From NCBI RefSeq assembly GCF_001461035.1, contig NZ_LNAM01000112.1, positions 1 through 64,000 on the forward strand: a stretch of DNA of 64,000 nt, in the 5' to 3' direction. The notes under the pieces were generated by a model that was not told the origin of the DNA, made no database searches, and worked only from the letters and a program-made list of their open reading frames with translations. Below, piece by piece: positions 33,469 through 44,222 of this stretch (its first letter is position 1; each line of letters starts with the position of its first letter). Origin of the DNA: Acetivibrio ethanolgignens. GTDB lineage: Bacteria > Bacillota > Clostridia > Lachnospirales > Lachnospiraceae. Made by a program: the position numbers and the translations under genes.

Positions 33469-33929
33469 TTAAACAAAGGGTTGAACCATACTATCTAATT
33501 TTTCGGTGGTCGAGCTGGTATTTATGGGGCTGGTGTAAGGAACGTGAGGATTACCGGTTGTTTAAGCTGAATCGTATGGATAAGGTAGTTTTGTCGGATG
33601 TTGAATTTCCTAAACGTTCGGTTCCGCTACCGGATTTGAGTAGTGAGAGGATTTTCCCCGGAAATGTTCGGGTGAAGGCTCTTTTTGAGGCAGAATGTAA
33701 ATGGAGGCTGGTAGAGGAATTTGGGATAGAAAGCTTTGAGGAACAGCCTGATGGAAGGCTTTTGTTTCATACAGATTATACAGACAGGGAAAGCTTACTG
33801 AGCTGGATTTTGACTTTTCAGGATAAGGTGGTGCTGCTTGAGCCTGAGGGGCTTCGTGATGAACTGCTAATTGTATTGGATAAAATGAAAGAAAGATATG
33901 GAAGAGAGAAAGAAGATGGATTACATTAG
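33468..33929 (+). pseudogene. WYL-domain transcriptional regulator, 5' part deleted
   Basis: The open frame begins after a stop at 33465-33467 with no start codon. It reads QRVEPYYLIFRWSSWYLWGW, then CKEREDYRLFKLNRM, the typical WYL domain of YafY-type regulators, and ends normally. A TTG at 33558 is only an internal leucine codon. The N-terminal winged helix and about half the protein (usual length near 300) are missing, with promoter-like DNA joined directly to the WYL part. It cannot bind DNA as a normal YafY protein. It slightly overlaps the next gene. Confidence 0.82.
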
Positions 33930-34671
33930 AGTGACTGCTGAAAATTTGGATAAGGAGCACATCTGCTGTGCCATTTCTAATAACAAAGATCCGCAGGTGA
34001 TTGTAAAAAAGACGTGGCTTGCAGACAGATTTAAGGAGGGGCTGGTATTTTTAAAGGGAAATATTCGTGGCAAGTGTTTTATTGAATACATACCGGCAGA
34101 AAATGCATGGGTACCAATAAATGCAGAGAATTATATGCATATTAATTGTTTCTGGGTGTCTGGCTCATATAAAGGAAATGGCTATGCCAATGAGCTTTTG
34201 AAGCAATGCATTTCAGATGCAAAGGATAAGGGAAAAAGTGGAATTACGGTTATTTCTTCTGAAAAGAAAATGTCCTTTTTATCAGACCCTAAATATCTTA
34301 GCTATAAAGGCTTTCAGATTGCGGATGCTGCAGAGCCATACTTTACGCTTATGTATCTGCCTTTTGATGAAAATGCAGAGGTTCCAAAGTTTAAAGCTTG
34401 TGCAAAAGCTCCTCAAACGGATAAAGGAGGATTTACTTTATATTACACGAGTGGCTGCCCATATACGGCTAAGTATGTACCGGTTATAGAGAATTATGCT
34501 GTTTCTAATGGAATTGCTTTTAATTCGGTTCATTTGGATAGTAAGGAAAAAGCACAGAATGCACCTATGGCATGGACAAATTATGCCTTATTCTACAATG
34601 GACAATATATTACCAATGAAATTTTATCAGAGAAAAAGTTTCAGGCAATTTGTGAGGAACTTATGAACTAA
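33916..34671 (+). CDS. GNAT acetyltransferase with YoaP-type C-terminal domain
   Basis: A 251-residue protein. Residues about 1-140 are a GNAT domain with the acetyl-CoA loop in GSYKGNGYANELLKQC. The C-terminal part (about 165-251) contains YYTSGCPYTAKYVPVIENYA and resembles the YoaP extension found in a group of GNAT proteins. The substrate is unknown. The start at 33916 (MDYIRVTAEN) has AGAGAGAAAGAAG before it and gives the standard N-terminus; an in-frame ATG at 33898 is possible. It is the only intact gene between two decayed ones. Confidence 0.82.
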   Translation: MDYIRVTAENLDKEHICCAISNNKDPQVIVKKTWLADRFKEGLVFLKGNIRGKCFIEYIPAENAWVPINAENYMHINCFWVSGSYKGNGYANELLKQCISDAKDKGKSGITVISSEKKMSFLSDPKYLSYKGFQIADAAEPYFTLMYLPFDENAEVPKFKACAKAPQTDKGGFTLYYTSGCPYTAKYVPVIENYAVSNGIAFNSVHLDSKEKAQNAPMAWTNYALFYNGQYITNEILSEKKFQAICEELMN

Positions 34672-34734
34672 AAAAGCAACAGGCAATTACGGGCAGACAG
34701 ATAAAAGAAGAGGAGTAAAAAAGGAAACCGCCAG

Positions 34735-35163
34735 ATAGAAGGATATTTTGATTATGTTGTACCTCCACTGGAAGGCTTTTGGTGGCAGGATAATATAAAA
34801 GGGATAGATTATTCCCGCAAGGAGGATTTTAATTTTATTTCGGTTATTCGTCTGCCGGATTTTGTGACAAGAGAGGACTTTGCATGGGCGGTAGCAGTAG
34901 CGGCAGAAAAAAAGCAGGAGGATTTTTCAAAGGTTGAATTTTTGACTTACGATGAGGGCGTCTGTGTTCAATGTATGCATATCGGCCCTTATGATAACGA
35001 GCCCCAAACGGTACAGGTAATGCACGACTATATGGCTTCGGAGGGCTATGAGCTGGATATTACGGACACAAGATTACATCATGAGATTTATTTAAGTGAT
35101 GCCAGACGGGTGGCACCTGAAAAATTAAAAACAGTGATAAGACATCCAGTCAGAAAAAAGTAA
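34735..35163 (+). pseudogene. GyrI-like small-molecule-binding protein, N-terminus lost
   Basis: From 34735 the frame reads IEGYFDYVVPPLEGFWWQDN and continues to RLHHEIYLSDARRVAPEKLK. This matches the C-terminal two thirds of GyrI-like proteins of about 205 residues. The first 65-70 residues are missing and there is no start codon with a ribosome-binding site; the ATG at 34894 and nearby alternatives are internal. Such genes usually sit beside WYL/YafY regulators, which fits the decayed WYL gene upstream. Confidence 0.8.
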
Positions 35164-35239
35164 AAGCTTTGTCGTCAAAAGTTATACTAATATAGAAGAA
35201 ACACGTTCATTTTTGTGAAAAAAATATGGAAAAAAGTAC

Positions 35240-35268
35240 TTGCAATTATTTGCAACATGCTTTATAAT
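35240..35268 (+). promoter_or_regulatory. Main promoter of the S10-spc ribosomal operon
   Basis: TTGCAA (35240-35245), a 17-base spacer and a consensus TATAAT (35263-35268). It lies 245 bases before rpsJ and predicts a long 5' leader. Confidence 0.88.
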
Positions 35269-35274
35269 AGTATC

Positions 35275-35512
35275 TGCTGTGACATTGATAGCTGTGAAGC
35301 GTGAGGTTGCTGCCTGAGAATGGCAGGTGTTCCGTGGAGCGAATGTCAAGTTAGGAAACTGGCGACAAGTCACTGTACAAGTAGATAATTCTGTTTTAAG
35401 GCAGGAGAAGTGAGTAATTGCGGGCATTTGACACCGCGATACACACGGTTAAGTGTACAGTCACCACTTGTCGTACTGATATTTAAGTGCGAAAAGGAGG
35501 CAGCTTTTTTTT
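35275..35512 (+). promoter_or_regulatory. Structured 5' leader of the S10 operon
   Basis: The leader of about 238 bases can fold over a long distance: CGACAAGTCACTGTACA (35363-35379) pairs with TGTACAGTCACCACTTGTCG (35454-35473), with three unpaired bases. The intervening arm contains further hairpins. A structured leader of this length before rpsJ is consistent with ribosomal-protein autoregulation, for example by L4 as in E. coli. The binding protein here is not known. Confidence 0.6.
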
Positions 35513-35830
35513 ATGGCAAGTCAAGTAATGAGAATTACACTTAAGGCATACGATCATCAGTTAGTCGATCAGTCTGCTGGAAAAATCATTGAAACTGTAA
35601 AGAAGACAGGAGCTAAGGTGAGTGGACCGGTACCTCTTCCAACAAAGAAGGAAGTAGTAACTATCTTAAGAGCGGTACACAAATACAAAGACTCCAGAGA
35701 GCAGTTCGAGCAGAGAACACACAAGAGATTAATTGATATCATGTCCCCATCTCAGAAGACAGTAGATGCACTGTCCAGATTAGAGATGCCAGCAGGTGTT
35801 TTCATCGACATCAAGATGAAAGAGAAATAA
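35513..35830 (+). CDS. rpsJ: 30S ribosomal protein S10
   Basis: A 105-residue S10, the first gene of the operon. The family sequences are present: [19 protein letters not shown], then [20 protein letters not shown] and [19 protein letters not shown]10 (also NusE) sits in the 30S head and joins the antitermination complex. The ATG follows AAGGAGGCAG. A 184-base structured spacer separates it from rplC. Confidence 0.98.
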   Translation: MASQVMRITLKAYDHQLVDQSAGKIIETVKKTGAKVSGPVPLPTKKEVVTILRAVHKYKDSREQFEQRTHKRLIDIMSPSQKTVDALSRLEMPAGVFIDIKMKEK

Positions 35831-36014
35831 GATTAGGTAAGAATCCTTAGGGTTAATATATAGAGTCCAAGCAACGAAGAGCGTAGACCTACGACTTGGA
35901 TACCAAGCACTCGGTTATATAACCGTCTAGGATGAGCGTTAGGACTTTGAGCTGAGCAGAAGCCGTAGCTAGTCTATACAACGCTCCGCTGTAGATTAAA
36001 TAGGAGGTGCAACA
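35831..36014 (+). promoter_or_regulatory. 184-base structured spacer between rpsJ and rplC
   Basis: No gene is present. The spacer has several complementary segments, for example GAGTCCAAGC with the later GACTTGGATACC region, and GGTTATATAACC as a perfect palindrome (35914-35925). It is unusually long for this operon, where other gaps are 5-50 bases. An RNA control element or processing site is plausible but unproven. Confidence 0.45.
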
Positions 36015-36647
36015 ATGCAGAAAGCTATTTTAGCAACAAAAGTCGGAATGACTCAAATCTTCAATGAAGACGGAGTTTTAACTCCAGTAACTGTATTACA
36101 GGCTGGCCCTTGTGTAGTAACGCAGGTTAAGACAGTTGAGAACGATGGATACAGTGCAGTACAGGTTGGTTACGGTGACATCAGAGAGAAGTTACTGAAC
36201 AAGCCACAGAAGGGACACTTTGCAAAAGCAGGTGTTGCTAATAAGAGATATCTTAAAGAATTTAAGTTTGACAATGCTGAGGAGTACACAGTAGGACAGG
36301 AAATCAAGGTTGACATCTTTGCAGAAGGTGACAAGATTGATGCAACTGCTAAGTCAAAGGGTAAAGGATTCCAGGGTGCTATCAAGCGTCACGGACAGTC
36401 CAGAGGACCTATGGCTCACGGTTCCAAGTTCCATAGACATGCAGGCTCCAACGGTGCTGCTTCTGACCCAAGTAAGGTATTCAAGGGTAAGAAGATGCCA
36501 GGACAGATGGGTGCTGTAAGAGTTACCATCCAGAACCTTGAGGTTGTAAGAGTAGATGCAGAAAACAATGTTATCTTAGTAAAGGGTGCTGTTCCAGGAC
36601 CTAAGAAATCTATGGTAATGATTAGAGAATCAGTAAAGGCAAACTAA
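36015..36647 (+). CDS. rplC: 50S ribosomal protein L3
   Basis: A 210-residue L3, an early-assembling 23S rRNA-binding protein near the peptidyl transferase centre. It starts [19 protein letters not shown] and carries the core loop [20 protein letters not shown] reaching toward the catalytic site. RBS GGAGGTG. It is followed by rplD after 25 bases. Confidence 0.98.
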   Translation: MQKAILATKVGMTQIFNEDGVLTPVTVLQAGPCVVTQVKTVENDGYSAVQVGYGDIREKLLNKPQKGHFAKAGVANKRYLKEFKFDNAEEYTVGQEIKVDIFAEGDKIDATAKSKGKGFQGAIKRHGQSRGPMAHGSKFHRHAGSNGAASDPSKVFKGKKMPGQMGAVRVTIQNLEVVRVDAENNVILVKGAVPGPKKSMVMIRESVKAN

Positions 36648-36672
36648 GCTTTAAGGAAGGAGGACTATACAG

Positions 36673-37293
36673 ATGGCAAACGTATCTGTTTACAATATGG
36701 AAGGCAAAGAAGTTGGCTCTTTAGAGCTTAATGATACAGTATTTGCTGCTCCAATAAATGAACATTTAGTTCACATGGCTGTAGTATTACAGTTAGCTAA
36801 CAAACGCCAGGGAACACAGAGTGCTAAGACTCGTTCCGAAGTAAGCGGCGGCGGAAGAAAACCATGGAGACAGAAGGGAACAGGTCATGCAAGACAGGGT
36901 TCAACCAGATCTCCACAGTGGGCAGGCGGCGGAGTTGTATTCGCACCAAAGCCAAGAGATTACTCTTTCAAGATGAACAAGAAGGAAAAGGCAGCAGCTA
37001 TCCGTTCTGCTTTATCTTCCAGAGTAAGCGAGAACAAGTTCGTTGTTCTTGATGAGTTAAAGTTAGATGAGATTAAGACAAAGAAGATGGTAGAGGTTCT
37101 TAACAACTTAAAGGTAAACAAGGCTTTAGTTGTTACTGCTGAAAAGGATGACAATGTAGTTCTTTCTGCAAGAAACCTTCCAGAAGTAAGAGCTGCTTTC
37201 ACAAACACAATCAACGTATATGACATCTTAAAGTATGACACAGTTGTTATTACTAAGGATGCAGTTGCTAAGCTTGAGGAGGTGTACGCATAA
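36673..37293 (+). CDS. rplD: 50S ribosomal protein L4
   Basis: A 206-residue L4. The long internal loop ([20 protein letters not shown] and [18 protein letters not shown]) that lines the exit tunnel is intact. In E. coli L4 represses its own operon, making it a candidate ligand of the leader at 35275. The stop overlaps the rplW start by one base (TAATG). Confidence 0.98.
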   Translation: MANVSVYNMEGKEVGSLELNDTVFAAPINEHLVHMAVVLQLANKRQGTQSAKTRSEVSGGGRKPWRQKGTGHARQGSTRSPQWAGGGVVFAPKPRDYSFKMNKKEKAAAIRSALSSRVSENKFVVLDELKLDEIKTKKMVEVLNNLKVNKALVVTAEKDDNVVLSARNLPEVRAAFTNTINVYDILKYDTVVITKDAVAKLEEVYA

Positions 37294-37592
37294 TGGCAGA
37301 TTTAAAATACTATGACATTATTTTAAAACCAATCATCACTGAGAAGAGTATGAATGCTATGAACGAAAAGAAGTATACTTTCTCTGTACACACAGATGCA
37401 ACAAAGACTCAGATTAAGGAAGCTGTAGAAAAGATGTTCGCAGGAACCAAGGTTAAGAGTGTAAACACCATGAACCTGGATGGAAAGAACAAGCGTCGTG
37501 GAAATACCGTAGGTAAGACCGCTAAGACAAAGAAGGCTATCGTTCAGCTGACTGAGGATAGTGCAGAAATTGAGATTTTCGCAGGCTTATAA
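37293..37592 (+). CDS. rplW: 50S ribosomal protein L23
   Basis: A 99-residue L23, the docking protein at the tunnel exit for trigger factor, SRP and Sec[21 protein letters not shown] and the basic [18 protein letters not shown] are typical. Start overlaps the rplD stop. Confidence 0.98.
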   Translation: MADLKYYDIILKPIITEKSMNAMNEKKYTFSVHTDATKTQIKEAVEKMFAGTKVKSVNTMNLDGKNKRRGNTVGKTAKTKKAIVQLTEDSAEIEIFAGL

Positions 37593-37646
37593 GAAGCCTA
37601 ACTATCGGGGCTTCTTCCCCGGATGATAGAAGAAAGGAGAAACATC

Positions 37647-38492
37647 ATGGGAATTAAAAAGTTTAACCCATATACACCTTCCAGAAGACATATGACAAGC
37701 TCTGATTTTTCTGAGATTACAACAAGTACTCCTGAGAAATCCTTACTTGTTTCTTTAAATAAGTCTGCTGGACGTAACAATCAGGGTAAGATTACAGTAA
37801 GACACCGCGGCGGTGGAAATAGAAAGAAATACAGAGTTATTGATTTTAAGAGAAATAAGGATGGTATTCCAGCAACAGTTAAGACTATTGAGTACGATCC
37901 AAACAGAACAGCAAACATCGCATTAATCTGCTACGCAGATGGTCAGAAGGCTTATATCCTGGCTCCTAACGGTTTAAAGGTGGGACAGAAGGTTATGAAC
38001 GGACCAGAAGCAGAAGTTCGTGTTGGAAATTGCTTACCACTTACAGAAATTCCAGTTGGTACTCAGGTACACAACATCGAATTATATCCGGGCCGTGGCG
38101 GTCAGTTAGTTCGTTCCGCAGGTAACAGTGCCCAGTTAATGGCAAAAGAAGGAAAATATGCAACACTTCGTCTTCCTTCTGGCGAAATGAGAATGGTTCC
38201 AATCATCTGCCGTGCAACTATCGGACAGGTTGGAAACATTGACCATGAATTAATTAACATTGGTAAAGCAGGACGTAAGCGTCACATGGGTATCAGACCT
38301 ACAGTTCGCGGTTCTGTTATGAACCCTAATGACCATCCACATGGTGGTGGTGAAGGTAAGACTGGAATCGGTCGTCCGGGTCCATGTACACCTTGGGGCA
38401 AGCCAGCTCTTGGTTTGAAGACCAGAAAGAAAAACAAGCACTCTAACAAGATGATCGTAAGAAGAAGAGACGGTAAGGCGTTAGGTAAATAA
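37647..38492 (+). CDS. rplB: 50S ribosomal protein L2
   Basis: A 281-residue L2, essential for subunit association and peptidyl transfer. It starts [14 protein letters not shown] at 37647 behind GAAAGGAG; the longer frame from 37623 is rejected. The conserved C-terminal [18 protein letters not shown], with the histidine linked to peptidyl-transferase activity, is intact. Confidence 0.98.
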   Translation: MGIKKFNPYTPSRRHMTSSDFSEITTSTPEKSLLVSLNKSAGRNNQGKITVRHRGGGNRKKYRVIDFKRNKDGIPATVKTIEYDPNRTANIALICYADGQKAYILAPNGLKVGQKVMNGPEAEVRVGNCLPLTEIPVGTQVHNIELYPGRGGQLVRSAGNSAQLMAKEGKYATLRLPSGEMRMVPIICRATIGQVGNIDHELINIGKAGRKRHMGIRPTVRGSVMNPNDHPHGGGEGKTGIGRPGPCTPWGKPALGLKTRKKNKHSNKMIVRRRDGKALGK

Positions 38493-38505
38493 GGAGGTAT
38501 AATTC

Positions 38506-38784
38506 ATGGCACGTTCATTAAAGAAGGGACCATTCGCTGATGCTCATTTACTGAAAAAAGTAGATGAGATGAATAAAGCAGGCGACAAGCAGGTTATCAA
38601 GACCTGGTCACGTCGTTCCACTATCTTCCCTACATTCGTAGGCCATACATTTGCAGTACATGACGGTAGAAGACATGTGCCTGTATATGTAACAGAGGAT
38701 ATGGTTGGACACAAGCTCGGTGAGTTTGTAGCAACCAGAACCTACAGAGGTCACGGTAAGGACGAGAAAAAAGGTAGAAAATAG
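38506..38784 (+). CDS. rpsS: 30S ribosomal protein S19
   Basis: A 92-residue S19 ([37 protein letters not shown]) of the 30S head, contacting S13 and the A-site region. RBS GGAGG, 13 bases after rplB. Confidence 0.98.
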   Translation: MARSLKKGPFADAHLLKKVDEMNKAGDKQVIKTWSRRSTIFPTFVGHTFAVHDGRRHVPVYVTEDMVGHKLGEFVATRTYRGHGKDEKKGRK

Positions 38785-38823
38785 TCATTTAACATTGGGT
38801 ATATTTGAAAGGAGGCTTCACTC

Positions 38824-39213
38824 ATGGCAAAGGGACATAGATCTCAAATTAAAAGAGAGAGAAATGAGAACCAGAGAGATACAAGACCATCTGCTAAGTT
38901 ATCCTACGCACGGGTTTCTGTCCAGAAGGCTTGTTTCGTACTGGATGCCATCAGAGGCAAGGACGTAAAAACAGCACTTGGTATTTTAGCTTACAATCCA
39001 AGATATGCTTCATCTTTAATAGAGAAATTATTAAAATCAGCAATCGCTAACGCTGAGAACAACAACGGTATGAATCCAGATAACCTTTATGTAGCAGCCT
39101 GCTACGCAAATAAGGGACCAACAATGAAGAGAATCAGACCAAGAGCACAGGGTAGAGCTTATAGAATCGAAAAGAGAATGAGCCACATCACAATCGTGCT
39201 TGATGAAAGATAA
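38824..39213 (+). CDS. rplV: 50S ribosomal protein L22
   Basis: A 129-residue L22 with a slightly extended basic N-terminus ([20 protein letters not shown]) before the core [20 protein letters not shown]. The tunnel-lining hairpin [20 protein letters not shown] is intact, with no sign of macrolide-resistance indels visible to me. Confidence 0.98.
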   Translation: MAKGHRSQIKRERNENQRDTRPSAKLSYARVSVQKACFVLDAIRGKDVKTALGILAYNPRYASSLIEKLLKSAIANAENNNGMNPDNLYVAACYANKGPTMKRIRPRAQGRAYRIEKRMSHITIVLDER

Positions 39214-39224
39214 GGAGGGCAAAC

Positions 39225-39884
39225 ATGGGACAGAAAGTTAATCCTCATGGTTTAAGAGTTGGAGTTATTGCTGATTGGGACTCCAGATGGTATGCAGAGG
39301 CTGATTTCGCTGATAACTTAGTAGAAGACTACAATATCAGAAAGTTCTTAAAGAAGAAATTATACAGTGCTGGTGTTGCAAAAATCGAAATCGAGCGTTC
39401 TGCTGATAGAGTAAAGATTATTATTTTAACAGCTAAGCCTGGTGTTGTTATCGGTAAGGGCGGAGCTGAGATTGAAAAGTTAAAGAACGAATTAACAAAG
39501 TTTACTAAGGCCAAGGTTTTAGTAGACATCAAGGAAGTAAAGAGACCGGACAACAATGCTCAGTTAGTAGCTGAGAACATTGCACAGCAGTTAGAGAATC
39601 GTATTTCTTTCCGTCGTGCTATGAAGTCCACTATGTCCAGAACTATGAAGTCTGGTGCATTAGGAATCAAGACCGCAGTATCCGGCCGTCTTGGCGGTGC
39701 TGATATGGCTCGTACCGAGTTCTACAGCGAAGGTACTATTCCTCTTCAGACTCTTCGTGCAAACATTGATTATGGTTTCGCAGAGGCTGATACAACTTAT
39801 GGTAAACTTGGTGTTAAGGTATGGATTTACCAGGGCGAAGTACTTCCAACGAAAGGCGGAAAAAAGGAAGGGAGCGATAAATAA
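39225..39884 (+). CDS. rpsC: 30S ribosomal protein S3
   Basis: A 219-residue S3 with the KH domain ([17 protein letters not shown]) and C-terminal [19 protein letters not shown]. It guards the mRNA entry site and is part of the ribosomal helicase. The stop overlaps the rplP start (TAATG). Confidence 0.98.
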   Translation: MGQKVNPHGLRVGVIADWDSRWYAEADFADNLVEDYNIRKFLKKKLYSAGVAKIEIERSADRVKIIILTAKPGVVIGKGGAEIEKLKNELTKFTKAKVLVDIKEVKRPDNNAQLVAENIAQQLENRISFRRAMKSTMSRTMKSGALGIKTAVSGRLGGADMARTEFYSEGTIPLQTLRANIDYGFAEADTTYGKLGVKVWIYQGEVLPTKGGKKEGSDK

Positions 39885-40321
39885 TGTTAATGCCTAAGAG
39901 AGTTAAGCGTCGTAAACAGTTCCGTGGCTCCATGAGAGGTAAGGCACTGAGAGGTAACAAGATTACCCACGGCGAGTATGGTATTGTGGCTTTAGAGCCA
40001 GCATGGATTAAATCTAACCAGATCGAAGCTGCCCGTATCGCGATGACACGTTACATCAAGCGTGGTGGTAAGGTTTGGATTAAAATATTCCCAGATAAAC
40101 CAGTAACAACAAAACCAGCTGAAACTCGTATGGGTTCCGGAAAGGGTACCCTGGAGTATTGGGTAGCAGTAGTTAAGCCGGGCCGTGTTATGTTCGAAAT
40201 CGCTGGCGTTCCAGAAGAGGTTGCTAGAGAAGCTTTACGTCTTGCTACACACAAATTACCTGTAAAATGTAAAGTCGTTTCTCGTGCAGATTTAGAGGGA
40301 GGTGCCGGCAGTGAAGAGTAA
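39884..40321 (+). CDS. rplP: 50S ribosomal protein L16
   Basis: A 145-residue L16 ([41 protein letters not shown]) near the A-site tRNA elbow. Its last codons overlap rpmC. Length and ends are normal. Confidence 0.98.
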   Translation: MLMPKRVKRRKQFRGSMRGKALRGNKITHGEYGIVALEPAWIKSNQIEAARIAMTRYIKRGGKVWIKIFPDKPVTTKPAETRMGSGKGTLEYWVAVVKPGRVMFEIAGVPEEVAREALRLATHKLPVKCKVVSRADLEGGAGSEE

Positions 40322-40511
40322 GAATTATGTAAAGGACTTAGCAAATAAATCTGTTGCAGAATTAAATGAAGAATTAGTAGCTGCTAAAAAGGAACTGTTC
40401 AACCTTCGGTTCCAGAACGCAACAAATCAGTTGGATAACACTAGTAGAATCAAAGAGGTTCGGAAGAATATCGCAAGAATTCAGACCGTTATCTCTGCTC
40501 AGGCGAAATAA
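40311..40511 (+). CDS. rpmC: 50S ribosomal protein L29
   Basis: A 66-residue L29 near the tunnel exit. The start is GTG 40311 ([18 protein letters not shown]), with GGGAGG 8-13 bases upstream inside rplP; the longer GTG frame from 40302 has no site. Overlap with rplP implies coupling. Confidence 0.96.
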   Translation: MKSKNYVKDLANKSVAELNEELVAAKKELFNLRFQNATNQLDNTSRIKEVRKNIARIQTVISAQAK

Positions 40512-40554
40512 TAGCCTGTATAAGTGCATCTGATTGATAGAAAGGAGAATTGTT

Positions 40555-40809
40555 GTGGAGAGAAATTTAAGAAAAACGCGTACTGGTAAAGTAGTAAGCG
40601 ATAAGATGGATAAGACAATCGTAGTAGCAGTAGTTGACAACGTAAAGCATCCTCTTTACGGAAAGATCGTTAAGAGAACCTACAAGCTGAAAGCTCATGA
40701 CGAGAACAACGAGTGCAAGATCGGCGATAGAGTAAAAGTTATGGAGACCAGACCATTATCTAAGGATAAGAGATGGAGACTGGTAGAGATTATTGAAAGA
40801 GCAAAATAA
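40555..40809 (+). CDS. rpsQ: 30S ribosomal protein S17
   Basis: An 84-residue S17 ([20 protein letters not shown]), an early 16S-binding protein. The start is GTG 40555, eight bases after AAAGGAG; the TTG at 40534 would place the start before that site. Confidence 0.96.
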   Translation: MERNLRKTRTGKVVSDKMDKTIVVAVVDNVKHPLYGKIVKRTYKLKAHDENNECKIGDRVKVMETRPLSKDKRWRLVEIIERAK

Positions 40810-40833
40810 TCAGGTCGAAAGGAGAATTAAGGT

Positions 40834-41202
40834 ATGATCCAGCAGGAATCAAGACTTAAAGTTGCTGATAATACCGGAGCTAAGGAATTACTCTGCATCC
40901 GTGTATTAGGCGGTTCAACTAGAAGATATGCAGCTATTGGAGACATTATCGTTGCTTCTGTCAAAGATGCAACACCAGGTGGTGTTGTTAAGAAGGGTGA
41001 CGTTGTTAAGGCAGTAGTTGTTCGTACAGTAAATGGAACCCGTCGTAAAGATGGTTCCTACATTAGATTTGATGAGAACGCAGCAGTTATTATTAAGGAT
41101 GACAAGAACCCTAGAGGAACTCGTATTTTCGGACCTGTTGCTAGAGAGTTAAGAGAGAAGCAGTTCATGAAAATCGTTTCTTTAGCACCAGAAGTGTTAT
41201 AA
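40834..41202 (+). CDS. rplN: 50S ribosomal protein L14
   Basis: A 122-residue L14 ([20 protein letters not shown]) at the subunit interface, forming bridge B8 with 16S rRNA. The conserved [20 protein letters not shown] is present. Length is canonical. Confidence 0.98.
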   Translation: MIQQESRLKVADNTGAKELLCIRVLGGSTRRYAAIGDIIVASVKDATPGGVVKKGDVVKAVVVRTVNGTRRKDGSYIRFDENAAVIIKDDKNPRGTRIFGPVARELREKQFMKIVSLAPEVL

Positions 41203-41215
41203 GGAGGTGTCGACA

Positions 41216-41521
41216 GTGGCAACTAGTAAGATTAAGAAGGGTGATACCGTAAAGGTTATTACCGGTAAAGATAAAGGAAAAGAAGGCAAGGTTCTTTCCG
41301 TAAAGGACGGCAAGGTATTAGTTGAAGGTGTCAACACCATTACGAAACATGCTAAGCCAAGCCAGGCTAATCCAAATGGTGGAATTATTCATCAGGAAGC
41401 CCCAATTGATATTTCAAACGTAATGTATGTAAATAAAGGCAAGACTACCCGAGTTGGCTTTAAGATGGACGGCGACAAGAAGGTTCGTATCGCTAAAGCA
41501 ACTGGCGAAGTTATTGACTAA
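41216..41521 (+). CDS. rplX: 50S ribosomal protein L24
   Basis: A 101-residue KOW-domain L24 ([20 protein letters not shown]), an assembly initiator of the 50S. The start is GTG 41216, positioned correctly after AAGGAGGTG; the upstream GTG at 41207 overlaps that site. Confidence 0.96.
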   Translation: MATSKIKKGDTVKVITGKDKGKEGKVLSVKDGKVLVEGVNTITKHAKPSQANPNGGIIHQEAPIDISNVMYVNKGKTTRVGFKMDGDKKVRIAKATGEVID

Positions 41522-41544
41522 TCGCAGAGAGGAGGAAATATACT

Positions 41545-42084
41545 TTGGCTCGTTTAAAAGAAAAATATTTAAATGAAATCATGGATGGTATGACAAAGAA
41601 GTTCGGCTATAAGAACGTAATGCAGGTACCAAAGCTTGAGAAAATCGTAATCAACATGGGCGTTGGAGAAGCAAAGGACAACGCTAAGGTTTTAGAGTCC
41701 GCAGTTAAGGATTTAGAGACTATTACAGGACAGAAGGCAGTTCTTACAAGAGCTAAGAAGTCCGTAGCTAACTTCAAGATCAGAGAGGGTATGGCAATCG
41801 GATGTAAGGTTACTTTAAGAGGCGAAAAGATGTATGAGTTCGCTGATCGTCTGATTAACCTGGCTCTGCCTCGAGTTCGTGACTTTAGAGGTGTTAATCC
41901 TAACGCATTCGATGGTCGTGGAAACTATGCACTTGGTATCAAGGAGCAGTTAATTTTCCCTGAAGTCGAATATGACAAGGTTGACAAGGTAAGAGGTATG
42001 GATGTAATTTTCGTAACCACAGCCAATACTGATGAAGAAGCTCGTGAATTACTGACACAGTTTGGTATGCCGTTTTCAAAATAG
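41545..42084 (+). CDS. rplE: 50S ribosomal protein L5
   Basis: A 179-residue L5 starting at TTG 41545 after [26 protein letters not shown] and [20 protein letters not shown] are typical. It binds 5S rRNA and contacts S13 in the 30S head. Confidence 0.98.
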   Translation: MARLKEKYLNEIMDGMTKKFGYKNVMQVPKLEKIVINMGVGEAKDNAKVLESAVKDLETITGQKAVLTRAKKSVANFKIREGMAIGCKVTLRGEKMYEFADRLINLALPRVRDFRGVNPNAFDGRGNYALGIKEQLIFPEVEYDKVDKVRGMDVIFVTTANTDEEARELLTQFGMPFSK

Positions 42085-42100
42085 TTAGGAGGTAAATTTC

Positions 42101-42286
42101 ATGGCTAAAACGTCTATGAAGGTAAAGCAGCAGCGTCCTGCTAAATTCTCTACAAGAGAATACAATCGTTGTAGAATCTGTGGTCGTCCACATGCTTATT
42201 TAAGAAAATACGGAATCTGCAGAATCTGCTTCCGTGAATTAGCTTATAAAGGACAGATCCCAGGAGTTAAGAAAGCAAGCTGGTAA
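42101..42286 (+). CDS. rpsZ: 30S ribosomal protein S14, zinc type
   Basis: A 61-residue short S14 with [20 protein letters not shown], whose four cysteines bind zinc. This is the C+ form usual in Bacillota when zinc is sufficient. RBS AGGAGG. Confidence 0.97.
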   Translation: MAKTSMKVKQQRPAKFSTREYNRCRICGRPHAYLRKYGICRICFRELAYKGQIPGVKKASW

Positions 42287-42302
42287 AAGGAGGAACAACC
42301 AA

Positions 42303-42704
42303 ATGACAATGAGCGATCCAATTGCAGATATGCTTACAAGAATCCGTAATGCAAATACTGCTAAACATGATACAGTTGATGTACCTGCTTCAAAGATGAA
42401 GGTTGCTATTGCAGATATTCTGTTAAAGGAAGGTTACATTAAGAGTTATACATTAGAAGAGGTTGGCGGCTTCAACAGCATCCATATTACCTTAAAATAT
42501 GGTCAGGATAAGAACGTTAAGATCATTACCGGTCTTAAGAGAATTTCCAAGCCAGGTCTTCGTGTTTATACAAGTGCTGAGAATCTTCCAAAGGTTCTTG
42601 GTGGTTTAGGAACAGCTATCATTTCCACCAATCAGGGTGTTATCACTGATAAAGAAGCTAGAAAGCTTGGTATTGGTGGCGAAGTTTTAGCTTTCGTATG
42701 GTAG
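42303..42704 (+). CDS. rpsH: 30S ribosomal protein S8
   Basis: A 133-residue S8 ([40 protein letters not shown]) of the central 30S domain. In E. coli it represses the spc operon; no such site was identified here. Confidence 0.98.
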   Translation: MTMSDPIADMLTRIRNANTAKHDTVDVPASKMKVAIADILLKEGYIKSYTLEEVGGFNSIHITLKYGQDKNVKIITGLKRISKPGLRVYTSAENLPKVLGGLGTAIISTNQGVITDKEARKLGIGGEVLAFVW

Positions 42705-42747
42705 GTTTAAACTAAGAGTGATTTATTAGAAAATAGGAGGTACGGGC

Positions 42748-43290
42748 ATGTCACGAATCGGAAGAATGCCAATCGCTATACCAGCAGGTGTAACTGTTGA
42801 TATTGCAGAAAATAATAAAGTGACTGTAAAAGGTCCAAAGGGAACGCTTGAAAGAGTATTACCATCTGAGATGATAATTAAGAAAGAGGGCGAGGAGATT
42901 ATCGTTACTCGTCCAAACGATTTAAAGAAAATGAAATCCTTACACGGATTAACAAGAACCTTAATTCATAACATGGTTGTTGGTGTTACCGAGGGTTATG
43001 AGAAGGTATTAGAGGTTAACGGTGTTGGTTACAGAGCTGCAAAGCAGGGTAAGACCTTAACCTTATCCTTAGGATATTCTCATCCAGTAGTAATGGAAGA
43101 CCCAGAAGGTGTTGAGTCCGTTCTTGATGGACAGAATAAGATTATTGTTAAAGGTATCGATAAAGAAAAAGTTGGCCAATACGCTGCTGAAATCAGAGAG
43201 AAGAGAGGACCTGAACCATACAAGGGCAAAGGTATCAAGTATGCTGATGAAGTTATTAGACGTAAAGTTGGTAAGACTGGTAAGAAATAA
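42748..43290 (+). CDS. rplF: 50S ribosomal protein L6
   Basis: A 180-residue L6 with two similar domains ([20 protein letters not shown], and late [20 protein letters not shown]), near the factor-binding stalk. RBS AGGAGG. Length is canonical. Confidence 0.98.
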   Translation: MSRIGRMPIAIPAGVTVDIAENNKVTVKGPKGTLERVLPSEMIIKKEGEEIIVTRPNDLKKMKSLHGLTRTLIHNMVVGVTEGYEKVLEVNGVGYRAAKQGKTLTLSLGYSHPVVMEDPEGVESVLDGQNKIIVKGIDKEKVGQYAAEIREKRGPEPYKGKGIKYADEVIRRKVGKTGKK

Positions 43291-43308
43291 TTGAGAGGAG
43301 AATAAACG

Positions 43309-43677
43309 ATGGTTAAGAAAGAATCAAGAAGTAAAATTCGTGAAAATAAGCACAGAAGAATTCGTAATCGTTTTGCAGGTACTGCCAAAAGACCACGTTT
43401 AGCAGTGTTTAGAAGTAATAATCATATGTACGCTCAGATTATTGACGACACAGTTGGTAATACCTTAGTATCAGCTTCTACTCTTCAGAAAGACGTAAAA
43501 GCAGAATTAGAGAAAACAAACAATGTCGAGGCAGCTGCTAAGTTAGGCGAGGTAATTGCTAAGAAGGCATTAGAAAAGGGCATTACAAACGTTGTCTTTG
43601 ATAGAGGCGGCTTTATATATCAGGGTAAGATCAAAGCTTTAGCAGATGCAGCTAGAGAAGCTGGTCTGGAATTCTAG
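43309..43677 (+). CDS. rplR: 50S ribosomal protein L18
   Basis: A 122-residue L18 with a basic N-terminus ([19 protein letters not shown]) that binds 5S rRNA and the core [20 protein letters not shown]. The end [20 protein letters not shown] is typical. Confidence 0.98.
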   Translation: MVKKESRSKIRENKHRRIRNRFAGTAKRPRLAVFRSNNHMYAQIIDDTVGNTLVSASTLQKDVKAELEKTNNVEAAAKLGEVIAKKALEKGITNVVFDRGGFIYQGKIKALADAAREAGLEF

Positions 43678-43696
43678 GCAAGGAGGAAAAAGTTAC

Positions 43697-44206
43697 ATGA
43701 GACGTGAGATCGTTGATGCTAGTCAATTAGAATTAGAAGATAAAGTAGTATCAATCAAACGTGTTACCAAGGTAGTAAAAGGTGGACGTAACATGCGGTT
43801 TACTGCACTGGTTGTTGTTGGTGACAAGAACGGACACGTTGGTGCTGGTTTAGGTAAAGCAGCTGAAATTCCTGAAGCTATCCGTAAGGGAAAAGAAGAC
43901 GCGATTAAGAAATTAATCAGCTTACCTTTAGATGAGAACGGAAGTGTACCACATGACTTTACAGGTAAATTCGGAAGTGCTACAGTTATGCTGAAGCGTT
44001 CCCCAGAAGGTACCGGTATCATCGCTGGTGGTCCTGCTCGTTCCGTACTTGAGTTAGCTGGCTTCAAGAACATTCGTACAAAGTCTTTAGGCTCTAACAA
44101 TAAGCAGAATGTAGTATTAGCTACTATTCAGGGCTTAAGCCAGTTAAAGACTCCGGAAGAAGTAGCTAGGCTGCGTGGTATTTCTGTAGAAGAGCTGTTA
44201 GGCTAA
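43697..44206 (+). CDS. rpsE: 30S ribosomal protein S5
   Basis: A 169-residue S5. The start at 43697 ([16 protein letters not shown]) follows AAGGAGG; the longer frame from 43646 overlaps rplR and is rejected. [20 protein letters not shown] and the C-terminal [16 protein letters not shown] are typical. It lies at the mRNA entry and affects decoding accuracy. Confidence 0.97.
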   Translation: MRREIVDASQLELEDKVVSIKRVTKVVKGGRNMRFTALVVVGDKNGHVGAGLGKAAEIPEAIRKGKEDAIKKLISLPLDENGSVPHDFTGKFGSATVMLKRSPEGTGIIAGGPARSVLELAGFKNIRTKSLGSNNKQNVVLATIQGLSQLKTPEEVARLRGISVEELLG

Positions 44207-44222
44207 TTAGGAGGGAAATAAA

